From an uncultured Lachnospiraceae bacterium (GTDB lineage: Bacteria > Bacillota > Clostridia > Lachnospirales > Lachnospiraceae), in contig CAJUDH010000008.1 in assembly GCA_910584845.1 (NCBI GenBank), positions 1 to 64,000 of the forward strand: a stretch of 64,000 bases of DNA, written 5' to 3'. The position numbers were made by a program, and so were the translations under genes. Shown here in pieces: positions 26,234-33,854 of this stretch (the stretch's first letter is position 1; each line of letters starts with the position of its first letter). The notes under the pieces are model-generated. The model worked only from the letters and a program-made list of their open reading frames with translations. It was not told the origin of the DNA and ran no database searches.

Positions 26234-27640
26234 ATGTATAAAGAAAAAATCAACGCCTATATCGAGTCCCACAGGCAGGAAATCATAAACGATACATCAC
26301 TCCTTTGCCAGATTAACAGTGTGAAAATGCCGGCAAAGGACGGCGAACCTTATGGGCCCGGAGTTGCCCGTTGCCTGAACGTAGCCCTGGATATGGCGCA
26401 GCTGTATGGCTTTCCCGTGGCCGATTATGACGGCTATGTGGGGTGTGTGGATTTCGGCACGGACCTTCCCCGCCATCTGGATATTTTGGCACACCTGGAT
26501 ATTGTACCGGCAGGGGAAGGGTGGACCCAGACGGAAGCGTTCATCCCCCTGGAAAAAGACGGCAAGCTCTACGGACGGGGGACTTCTGACGATAAAGGGC
26601 CCGCTGTGGCCGCCCTGTATGCCATGAGGGCTGTAAAAGAACTGGGCATCCCCCTGGCCAAAAACGTGCGGTTGATTTTGGGTACCGATGAAGAATGCGG
26701 AAGCTCCGACATTGCGTATTACTATAGCAAAGAAGCGCCGGCGCCCATGACCTTCTCCCCGGATGCGTCCTACCCGGTGGTCAATGTGGAAAAAGGGGGA
26801 CTCCACGGCCATTTTACCGCCCGGTTTACCCCTTCTGACGCATTGCCCAGGCTGGTTTCCATCCAGGCCGGAACCAAACTCAATGTGGTACCCGGAAAAG
26901 CGGTGGCTATGGTGGAAGGTATGGACCTGAGTGTGCTTGAGGACAAGGCAAAACAGGTGGAAGAAAAGACAGGGGTCCATTTTGAGTGGGGCCAGGAAGG
27001 GGAGGTTCAGGCAATTACGGCGGTGGGGGTGGGCGCCCATGCGTCGAAACCGGAAGACGGGAACAACGCCATTACCGGTTTGCTGACGCTGCTGGCGGCT
27101 TTGCCGTTCGCCCCTTGCGGACAAATGGAAAAACTGGCTCAGGTGGCTGCGCTGTTCCCCCATGGGGACGTAAACGGGACTACTTTGGGGATTGATTTGG
27201 AAGACGAGATATCCGGACGCCTGACGTTGGCGTTTTCCATGTTGGCTGTGGATGCTTCCGGCCTGGAAGGCCAGTTTGACAGCCGGGTGCCTGTATGCGG
27301 CAACCGGGAAAACGTATTGGAGGTTGTGAGGGGGAAAATGGAGGGGAAGGGGATTACGCTTCTTAGCGATTCCATGCGCCCCGCCCACCATGTCCCGGCA
27401 GATTCGGATTTTGTCCGGACGCTTCTGGACGCTTATGAAAGCTATACGGGCCGCAAAGGGGAATGCCTGTCCATGGGGGGCGGGACTTATGTGCACGGGC
27501 TGGAAAACGGGGTGGCCTTTGGCGCCGCCATGCCGGAGACGGATAACCATATGCACGGGGCCGATGAGTTTGCCTTGATTGACGAACTGCTCCTAAGCGC
27601 CAAGATCTTTGCCCAGGTGATCGTGGATTTGTGCAGCTAG
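26234..27640 (+). CDS. pepV: M20 family dipeptidase PepV
   Basis: The 468-residue metallopeptidase has the M20 zinc-binding pattern: HLDIVPAGEGW (first His), GTSDDKGPAVAALYAM (bridging Asp), LGTDEECGSSD (catalytic Glu and ligand Glu) and FSPDASYPVVNVEKGG. A distal histidine ligand lies near the C-terminus (DNHMHGADE). PepV enzymes cleave dipeptides, including carnosine-like ones, in the cytoplasm. AAGAAAGGAAAATCCC precedes ATG 26234. The stop codon TAG (27638-27640) lies within the first bases of a MITE-like terminal repeat, so insertion may have changed the C-terminus slightly. Confidence 0.94.
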   Translation: MYKEKINAYIESHRQEIINDTSLLCQINSVKMPAKDGEPYGPGVARCLNVALDMAQLYGFPVADYDGYVGCVDFGTDLPRHLDILAHLDIVPAGEGWTQTEAFIPLEKDGKLYGRGTSDDKGPAVAALYAMRAVKELGIPLAKNVRLILGTDEECGSSDIAYYYSKEAPAPMTFSPDASYPVVNVEKGGLHGHFTARFTPSDALPRLVSIQAGTKLNVVPGKAVAMVEGMDLSVLEDKAKQVEEKTGVHFEWGQEGEVQAITAVGVGAHASKPEDGNNAITGLLTLLAALPFAPCGQMEKLAQVAALFPHGDVNGTTLGIDLEDEISGRLTLAFSMLAVDASGLEGQFDSRVPVCGNRENVLEVVRGKMEGKGITLLSDSMRPAHHVPADSDFVRTLLDAYESYTGRKGECLSMGGGTYVHGLENGVAFGAAMPETDNHMHGADEFALIDELLLSAKIFAQVIVDLCS

Positions 27641-27753
27641 TGTACTGGCTCGTTTACTTTCAGCTAAATGACACAGAATGAATTTTCAGCCTGCAAGGCG
27701 GCGGAGGGAGGCGATGCGGTGGCATCGTTGACCGACAACAACGCAGCAGATGG
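27637..27753. mobile_element. Incomplete second copy of the MITE-like element
   Basis: CTAGTGTACTG at 27637 equals the left terminal repeat of the 7736-7901 element. The interior GGGAGGCGATGCGGTGGCAT and the following CGTTGACCG are conserved. Homology fades near 27753, and the right inverted repeat is absent. It lies between pepV and the lysR-type gene. Confidence 0.7.
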
Positions 27754-27834
27754 CCCAAAGCCGTTATGGGGCGGTGTGCCAGGTGCTGCCTGCCGGCACC
27801 CGGCAGAAGGCATGTTACGCCACAGGAGGGGGAT

Positions 27835-28794
27835 ATGACGCTTAAAGAACAGCTTTATGTCTGTACCTTAGCCAGGTGCAAAACCATTTCCAGAGCCTCG
27901 GAAGAGCTTTTTATCAGTCAGCCGGCCCTTAGTGTCTATATCAGCAATCTGGAAAAATTTTTGAAGACGAAACTGTTTGTCCGGACGGGGAAGGAATTTG
28001 TCCTTACCTATGCGGGGGAAGAATATGTAAAACGGGCCACGAAAATGTTGGAGATGAAGGCGGAGTTTGACCAGATCGTCCAGGAGGTGAACCGGGATTA
28101 CCGCGACCGCATCCGGGTGGGCATCCAGCACCGGAGGGCCGTCGGGCTGCTTCCTCCCATTACGCCCGTTTTTATGAAGGAGTATCCCCAGATAGAGCTG
28201 AATATTTTTGAGGGGATACATTCGGAACTGGTGGAAAAATACGAGAAACACCAGATTGACCTGTTTGTGGGCGTTTATAAAGACGAGCTGGCCGACGCAG
28301 AATATATCCCCATTGCCAATGAACATGTCCTGCTGGTTTTGCCGGCCGGCCATCCGGCCAACCGGCTGGCTTATGTTCGGGAAGGCCATGGCTGCGGGTA
28401 TCCGTATTTGGATATCCGGCACTTAAACCGTGAGGATTTTGTCTTGCCCACAAAGGAGCAAAGCTTAAGGATGTCCATTGACCGGATTATGGAAGAACAT
28501 CATATTGTCCCGGGGAAGGTTATGGAACTGTCTTATTTTGAGACGATCATGGCTATGGTGGAACAGGGGATCGGGATTGGGTTTAACCGGGAGAGCTACC
28601 TGGGTTCCATGGTAAAAAATTGTAATTTGCGCCATTACCGCATCGGGGGGCAGTCCTATACTTCCCGTATCGTCATTGCCCGCCGCAAAGGCGCCGTTCC
28701 GGCCCATGTGCGCAGGCTGGAAGAACTTTTGCTCCGGCAGGCCGAAAAGCTGCTGCCGGAAGATTCTTTGGGGAAGAAGGGCCGGCAGGATTAA
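27835..28794 (+). CDS. LysR family transcriptional regulator
   Basis: The 319-residue protein has the LysR N-terminal helix-turn-helix (residues 1-60, with CKTISRASEELFISQPALSV and YISNLEKFLKTKLFVR). A periplasmic-binding-like effector domain follows from about residue 90. The effector is unknown. ATG 27835 follows CAGGAGGGGGAT. It precedes a YfcC-type transporter and an M20 amidohydrolase on the same strand. An inverted repeat over the putative transporter promoter makes it the likely target. Confidence 0.94.
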   Translation: MTLKEQLYVCTLARCKTISRASEELFISQPALSVYISNLEKFLKTKLFVRTGKEFVLTYAGEEYVKRATKMLEMKAEFDQIVQEVNRDYRDRIRVGIQHRRAVGLLPPITPVFMKEYPQIELNIFEGIHSELVEKYEKHQIDLFVGVYKDELADAEYIPIANEHVLLVLPAGHPANRLAYVREGHGCGYPYLDIRHLNREDFVLPTKEQSLRMSIDRIMEEHHIVPGKVMELSYFETIMAMVEQGIGIGFNRESYLGSMVKNCNLRHYRIGGQSYTSRIVIARRKGAVPAHVRRLEELLLRQAEKLLPEDSLGKKGRQD

Positions 28795-28826
28795 AGAAAG
28801 ATTAAGAGACATTAGTTTTTTTAAAA

Positions 28827-28873
28827 TAGACGAATAACTCCGGATATTTTATAATATTTTTATAAAATATTCC
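28827..28873 (+). promoter_or_regulatory. Candidate promoter with an overlapping inverted repeat upstream of the yfcC-like gene
   Basis: TAGACG (28827-28832) and TATAAT (28850-28855) are 17 bases apart. GGATATTTTATA (28842-28853) and TATAAAATATTCC (28861-28873) form an AT-rich inverted repeat covering the -10 element. It may be bound by the adjacent LysR regulator or act as a hairpin in the leader. Confidence 0.5.
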
Positions 28874-28887
28874 AGGAGGAAAACGTT

Positions 28888-30288
28888 ATGAGCGAGAAAC
28901 AAAAGAAGCCATTTCAGATGCCGCACACGTTTGTCATCATTATCAGCATGGTTTTGCTGGCGACTTTGATGACTTGGATTATCCCTGCGGGCCAGTATGA
29001 GCGGATTGAAAATGCCCAAGGGATTAAAGTCATCGACCCGTCCCAGTTCAGCTTCATCGAACGGACGCCGGTGAACCCCTTTGCGGTCCCGCTGTACATT
29101 GTCAAGGCAATCTGCAGCCGCATTGCCTTAATGCTGGTAATCCTGTTTTCGGGAGGGGCTTTTGACATGATTACCAAGTCCGGGTCCTTGCAGGCGGCGG
29201 TAGCCAAAGTGGCTAAGATATTCCAGGACCGGCTGTATATCTTTATCCCGATTATGACGACCTTGTTTGCGCTGATCTGCACCACCCAGGGCGTAAACCA
29301 GTTTATAGCCTTTGCGCCGGTTACGGTGATGATTACCCTGGCTATGGGGCTGGATTCCATTACAGGCGCGGCCATAATTTTGTTGGGCGGCGCCGTGGGC
29401 TTCGCAACAGGCACGTTAAACCCCAGCACTACGGTAGTGGCCCAGGAGATTGCGGAACTGCCGATTTATTCCGGCATCGGCTACCGTGTGGTTTGTTTTG
29501 TGGTGTTCCTGGTTGTTACAAACGTCTATCTGGTCCGTTATGCCATGAAAATACGGAAAGACCCGGAAAAAAGCCCCATGTATGAATTGGACGCCCAGAA
29601 CGGGCAGAAGAAGCTGGACATTGATTCCTTTGGAAACCTGACTTTGCGTAAAACCTTGATAGTGGCGGCGCTGGTGGTGGCTATGGCCGCCATGGTATAT
29701 GGATGCGTGAAATTGGATTGGGATATGGAAGAAATGGCGGCCGTGTTTATTGGCCTGGCGGTGGTTGTCGGGGTGATCGACGGCAGGACCCCGTCCCAGA
29801 TGTCCACGATCTTTATTGACGGCTGCAAAAAAATGATCACGGCGGCTTTGATTATCGGTTTGGCCACTGCCATTGCCAATGTTATGTCAGCAGGCAAAAT
29901 CGTAGACACCGTGGTTTACGGGCTGGCCCAGGTATTAAATAAAACGCCCCAGTTTTTAATGGCCCCGGCCATGTACATCGCCAACACCCTGATCAATTTT
30001 GTGCTGGTATCCGGCAGCGGGCAGGCCGCCGCGGTTATGCCGATTATGGTGCCCCTTTCCGACCTGCTGGGCGTGACCAGGCAGACCAGCGTCCTGGCGT
30101 ACAACTTTGGCGACGGCTTCTGCAACTATATCCTGCCCCATTCCACAGCGCTTATGGGCATTATCAGCGCAGTGAACATCCCCTATGACCGCTGGATGAA
30201 ATTTATGTGGAAATTGTTCTTGATTTGGGGGGTTTTTGCCTGCCTTATGACTTTCATTGCCCAGATGGCCAATTATGGCCCTATGTAA
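28888..30288 (+). CDS. YfcC family transporter (ion transporter superfamily)
   Basis: The 466-residue protein has about eleven membrane helices. It matches the YfcC/ArcD-like group of the IT superfamily: MVLLATLMTWIIPAGQYERI near the start, GGAVGFATGTLNPSTTVVAQ, and VLVSGSGQAAAVMPIMVPLS near the end. Relatives are annotated as basic amino acid, dicarboxylate or peptide-type permeases, and substrate prediction is weak. AGGAGGAAAACGTT precedes ATG 28888. The gene is followed by an M20 amidohydrolase and preceded by a LysR gene, so it probably imports a compound that the hydrolase then cleaves. Confidence 0.9.
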   Translation: MSEKQKKPFQMPHTFVIIISMVLLATLMTWIIPAGQYERIENAQGIKVIDPSQFSFIERTPVNPFAVPLYIVKAICSRIALMLVILFSGGAFDMITKSGSLQAAVAKVAKIFQDRLYIFIPIMTTLFALICTTQGVNQFIAFAPVTVMITLAMGLDSITGAAIILLGGAVGFATGTLNPSTTVVAQEIAELPIYSGIGYRVVCFVVFLVVTNVYLVRYAMKIRKDPEKSPMYELDAQNGQKKLDIDSFGNLTLRKTLIVAALVVAMAAMVYGCVKLDWDMEEMAAVFIGLAVVVGVIDGRTPSQMSTIFIDGCKKMITAALIIGLATAIANVMSAGKIVDTVVYGLAQVLNKTPQFLMAPAMYIANTLINFVLVSGSGQAAAVMPIMVPLSDLLGVTRQTSVLAYNFGDGFCNYILPHSTALMGIISAVNIPYDRWMKFMWKLFLIWGVFACLMTFIAQMANYGPM

Positions 30289-30396
30289 AGGGCGGCGGGG
30301 CCCTTTGCTCCATACTTGCCGCCACTTGGCAAAGCGGCGCATAGGGTGCCGGCCAGGTGTTATATGCTAAGGGACCTACACAGAATGGAGGAAAAA

Positions 30397-31566
30397 ATGA
30401 AGCAGAAGCTTTTTGACTTAATCGACCAAAAAAAGGGGCGCCTCTGGGAAATGTCCGATTTCATTTTTGACCACCCCGAGTACAAAGGGGAAGAATATCA
30501 GGCGGCCAAGCTTTTGGCCGGGTATTTGGAAGAAAACGGCTTCCGGGTTGAGATGGGGCTGGCCGGGTTTGAGACTGCGTTCCGGGCGGAGTTTTGCCAC
30601 GGGGAAGGGGGCCCGTCCATCGGCATCCTTTGCGAATATGACGCCCTGGAAGGCCTGGGGCATGGCTGCGGCCATCATATGCAGGGGCCTTCCTGCCTGG
30701 GGGCGGCGGTGGCTTTATCCCAGATGGACACAGACAAGCCCTTTACCCTGGTGGTCTATGGGACCCCGGCCGAGGAAACGCTAAGTGCAAAATGCGCCAT
30801 GGTGGAGCAGGGGTGTTTCCGGGAACTGGACGTGGCGTTTATGATGCACGGCGGCCCCAATACGTGTACGGATGTAAAATGCATGGCTTCGGACGTTTAC
30901 CATGTGACATTCCACGGAAAAAGAGCCCATGCGGCCCTGGCCCCGGACAAAGGCAGGAGCGGGCTGGACGCACTTTTGATGGCATTCCATGGCGTGGAAT
31001 TTATGAGGGAGCATGTGCCGGACGACGTAAGGATGCACTATACGGTGGCGGAGCTTCCCGGGCCGGCCAATGTGGTTCCGGCAAAGGCCCGCGGGACCTT
31101 TTACCTGCGTTCTTTTTCGAAAAAGACCCTGGACCGTCTGGGGGGATGGTTTGAGGATGTGGTCAAAGGGGCTTCCCTTATGGGGGGCGTCACTTATGAA
31201 ATCCACAAAGAAAAGCAGCTGTTTAACAAGATTCCGGTATTGCTTTTAAATAAGCTGCTGATGGATAATGCCCAATTAGCCGGCGCCCCCCAGCTGGCGC
31301 CCCCCAGGGAAAAGACAGGTTCCACGGATTTTGGCAATGTGATGTACCATGTTCCGGGGTCTTGCATCCGGGTGGCTTTCGTGCCGGAAGGCACTTCTTC
31401 CCATTCCATGGAATTTGTGGAGGCAGGGAAAACCCAGGCGGCCCACGACTGTATCCTATATGGGGCTAAGGCAATTGCTGGGGCCGCCTGGGACCTGATC
31501 GGCCAGGACGGCTTAATGGACCAGGTAAAAGAAGAATTTGCAAAAAACAAGAAAACCTATGGATGA
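30397..31566 (+). CDS. M20 family amidohydrolase (aminoacyl/aminobenzoyl-glutamate hydrolase-like)
   Basis: The 389-residue protein is an M20D-type amidohydrolase. Metal ligands are visible in EYDALEGLGHGCGHHMQGPS and in YGTPAEETLSAKCAM. The lid domain contains VYHVTFHGKRAHAALAPDKG. Such enzymes hydrolyse N-acyl amino acids, p-aminobenzoyl-glutamate or small peptides in the cytoplasm. ATG 30397 is chosen because ATGGAGGAAAAA precedes it; upstream in-frame starts lack a site. It follows the YfcC-like permease by 108 bases and ends before an intrinsic terminator, so the two probably form one operon for uptake and cleavage of an amide substrate. Confidence 0.9.
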   Translation: MKQKLFDLIDQKKGRLWEMSDFIFDHPEYKGEEYQAAKLLAGYLEENGFRVEMGLAGFETAFRAEFCHGEGGPSIGILCEYDALEGLGHGCGHHMQGPSCLGAAVALSQMDTDKPFTLVVYGTPAEETLSAKCAMVEQGCFRELDVAFMMHGGPNTCTDVKCMASDVYHVTFHGKRAHAALAPDKGRSGLDALLMAFHGVEFMREHVPDDVRMHYTVAELPGPANVVPAKARGTFYLRSFSKKTLDRLGGWFEDVVKGASLMGGVTYEIHKEKQLFNKIPVLLLNKLLMDNAQLAGAPQLAPPREKTGSTDFGNVMYHVPGSCIRVAFVPEGTSSHSMEFVEAGKTQAAHDCILYGAKAIAGAAWDLIGQDGLMDQVKEEFAKNKKTYG

Positions 31567-31716
31567 CGGCGCCATGTGCAAAAGGGCCAGGGGCTTGGGG
31601 CACAGGCAGCGGGGGTTTTGCGGATTTGCGTAGATAACAATCCGTGGTTACAGTTGGTAAAGATGTGCCGGCGCACAGATTATAACGTAATGTTATGAAT
31701 GTGCGCCCGGCAAAAG

Positions 31717-31741
31717 GCAGGGGCCCATGCCCCTGCTTTTT
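31717..31741 (+). terminator. Terminator after the M20 amidohydrolase
   Basis: GCAGGGGC (31717-31724) pairs with GCCCCTGC (31729-31736) around a short loop and is followed by T5. The T run is also the start of the hairpin element at 31737. Confidence 0.8.
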
Positions 31742-31775
31742 GCTTTATAGGAAATTGCGCCCTATAAAGCAAAAA
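31737..31775. repeat. Perfect 15-bp hairpin element with a 9-nt AAATT loop
   Basis: TTTTTGCTTTATAGG (31737-31751) and CCTATAAAGCAAAAA (31761-31775) pair perfectly around AAATTGCGC. The same architecture with loop AAATTACAT is present at 62402-62436. A degenerate relative lies at 14017-14050. Confidence 0.85.
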
Positions 31776-31996
31776 CCCTCCGGGGATGCGCACTTCGCGC
31801 CTAAGGGAAATGTCTGCTGACGCAGACACGCTCCGGCGCAAGGGTCCGGTTCATCGGACCCTTTGTTCCGGCAAAAATACCGGATCCTTGCTGCAGGCCG
31901 GCGCATTTGCCGCGCCGGGCCCCTGTATTTTATTTTTGCCTATGGTTTTTGATTGTAGTTCTGGGGAAACTACCTTAGAAAGCAAAGGGCGCACCC
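31776..31996. other. Hairpin-rich spacer upstream of the YitT-family gene
   Basis: No gene is visible. Successive hairpins are TGTCTGC/GCAGACA (31811-31828), AAGGGTCCG/CGGACCCTT (31840-31863) and CCGGCGC/GCGCCGG (31898-31918), with GCGC-rich stems before them. The stretch could be a structured RNA or a tract of REP-like sequences. Confidence 0.6.
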
Positions 31997-32071
31997 ATGG
32001 GCTTTGGTTTTGAAAGCCGTGCAGGGAAGCCTTTGGGGATGCCCGGAAAGGATGTTGAAAGGTGCATAGGA

Positions 32072-32935
32072 ATGAAAAGGACAAGATTGGGAAAAGAATG
32101 GATGAAAGATGTTTGGTATGATTTTGCAGGCGCTTTTTTACAGGCCTTAGGCGTAAGGTGCTTTATTGAGCCTTGCCAGATCGCCCCGGGGGGCGTTTCG
32201 GGCTTGGCGCTGCTGGCCAACTATTTGACACGGATGCCAATAGGCGCCATGACCCTGGTGTTGAATATCCCCCTTTTGATCAGTTCGTATTTTATGCTGG
32301 ACCGGAAAATGACGTTTAAGACCATCCAGACCGTGTTAATTATGACTTTTGTGCTGGACGCCATAGTGACGCCTTTGGTCCCCCAATACCAGGGGGACCG
32401 GCTGATCTCCTCGGTTTTCGGCGGGATTTTGGTGGGGGTGGGCATGGCACTGGTTTTTATGAGGGATTCCACCACCGGGGGCGGGGATATTATGGCAAAG
32501 CTTTTGCAGAAACGTTTCCCTTATATGCATACGGGATATGCCCTGATGATAATTGATATGGTGGTAATCGGCGCTTCTGTTTTGGTGTTTAAGGGGCTGG
32601 AATCTGCCCTCTACGGCCTGATCTCCATGGTGGCTACGACCCAGACCATTGATGCCATTTTATATGGGATGAATAAAGGGGCTATGGTCATGGTCCATTC
32701 GTCAAAAAACAGGGAAATTGCCGATGATATTATGAGCCAGTTAAACCGGGGGACTACCTTTTTCAAAAGTATGGGGGGGTTTAGCAGGCAGGACAGCGAA
32801 ACTTTAGTCTGTATTATTGACCGGAAACAGTTTTATCTGGTTAAAGCCATTGTCAACGCCCACGACCCTCAGGCGTTCGTTGTGGTGGCTGAGACGAAAG
32901 AAACTTATGGGGAGGGGTTTATGCCCATGGTATAG
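32072..32935 (+). CDS. YitT family membrane protein (DUF161/DUF2179)
   Basis: The product of about 287 residues has five membrane helices, with FIEPCQIAPGGVSGLALLAN and FMRDSTTGGGDIMAKLLQKR typical of the DUF161 part. A soluble C-terminal DUF2179 domain of about 80 residues follows (VMVHSSKNREIADDIMSQLN, then TVCIID-type sequence ending GEGFMPMV). The family is widespread in Firmicutes, but its transport function is unproven. I place the start at ATG 32072, but its ribosome binding site is weak (AAGGTGCATAGGA), and an upstream in-frame ATG at 31997 is possible. It stands alone between a hairpin-rich spacer and the ABC module. Confidence 0.88.
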   Translation: MKRTRLGKEWMKDVWYDFAGAFLQALGVRCFIEPCQIAPGGVSGLALLANYLTRMPIGAMTLVLNIPLLISSYFMLDRKMTFKTIQTVLIMTFVLDAIVTPLVPQYQGDRLISSVFGGILVGVGMALVFMRDSTTGGGDIMAKLLQKRFPYMHTGYALMIIDMVVIGASVLVFKGLESALYGLISMVATTQTIDAILYGMNKGAMVMVHSSKNREIADDIMSQLNRGTTFFKSMGGFSRQDSETLVCIIDRKQFYLVKAIVNAHDPQAFVVVAETKETYGEGFMPMV

Positions 32936-32976
32936 CGGAAGTAACAAATTTTTAAGAAAGTTTAAGAAAAAGGCTA

Positions 32977-33005
32977 TTCGCATGGCTCAAGGAATGGTGT
33001 ATAAT
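32977..33005 (+). promoter_or_regulatory. Promoter of the ABC-COG1361-permease operon
   Basis: TTCGCA (32977-32982) and TATAAT (33000-33005), 17 bases apart, lie 38 bases before the ATPase start. Confidence 0.55.
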
Positions 33006-33042
33006 GTTTGCGTGTATAGACAGTAAAAGGGCAGGAGGCTTC

Positions 33043-33798
33043 ATGGGACAGGAGAGGACGCCGATTATCCGCGTGAAAAATTTATACAAAATCTATAAGG
33101 TCGGCACCAACAAGGTCTATGCTTTGAACGGGGTGGATTTTACCATGTATAAGGGCGAGTTCTGTGCCATTGTGGGCCCGTCCGGATCGGGGAAGTCTAC
33201 CCTGCTCAATATGCTGGCCGGGTTGGAAAAGCCGTCTAAAGGCGAAGTGGTCATTGCCGGGAAACATATGGAAAAGATGAACGAGAACCAGCTAGTGGCA
33301 TTCCGCCGGGAAAACGTAGGGTTTATATTCCAGTCCTACAACCTGCTCCAGACGCTGAATGCAGTGGAGAACGTGGCTTTGCCCTTATCGTTCCGGGGGG
33401 TGCCCCGGCGCGTCCGCAATGAGAAGGCAAAGAAATACTTGAAACTGGTAGGGCTGTCCAAACAGATGAAACATATGGCCAATGAGATGTCCGGCGGCCA
33501 GCAGCAGCGGGTGGGCATTGCCCGGGCGCTGGTAGTCCACCCGAAGATTATATTTGCTGACGAGCCTACGGGGAACCTGGACTCCAAGACTACCATGGAA
33601 GTGCTGGCCTTAATGAGGAAAATCGTGCGGGAACAGGACCAGACGCTGGTGATGGTTACCCATGACAACCATTTAGCTACATATGCAGACCGCCAGTTCC
33701 ACATTGTGGACGGCAAAATCGTCAAGATCGAAGAGCAATGCCATGAAGGGGCGGCAAAGGAAGGCGGCCATGAAGAGGATACACAGCCCCTCTTTTAG
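33043..33798 (+). CDS. ABC transporter ATP-binding protein, MacB/LolD type
   Basis: The 251-residue ATPase has Walker A GPSGSGKSTLLNMLAG, a Q-loop FQSYNLLQTLNAVENV, the signature MSGGQQQRVGIARAL and Walker B KIIFADEPTGNLDS. This sequence type belongs to mechanotransmission (MacB-like) ABC systems, which act on the envelope rather than importing nutrients. A C-terminal tail rich in charged residues (about 20) follows the core. ATG 33043 follows GGCAGGAGGCTTC. It is followed by a COG1361-type secreted protein and an FtsX-type permease, which together would form one complex. Confidence 0.95.
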   Translation: MGQERTPIIRVKNLYKIYKVGTNKVYALNGVDFTMYKGEFCAIVGPSGSGKSTLLNMLAGLEKPSKGEVVIAGKHMEKMNENQLVAFRRENVGFIFQSYNLLQTLNAVENVALPLSFRGVPRRVRNEKAKKYLKLVGLSKQMKHMANEMSGGQQQRVGIARALVVHPKIIFADEPTGNLDSKTTMEVLALMRKIVREQDQTLVMVTHDNHLATYADRQFHIVDGKIVKIEEQCHEGAAKEGGHEEDTQPLF

Positions 33799-33854
33799 GG
33801 GGCGGTGGGCCATAGATACAGATACAACATCAGAAAACAAGGTAGGGGGCCGAA

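Noticed and set aside
26297..27556. Minus-strand open frame of 419 codons
   Set aside because: It is antisense to pepV, which keeps all metal ligands.
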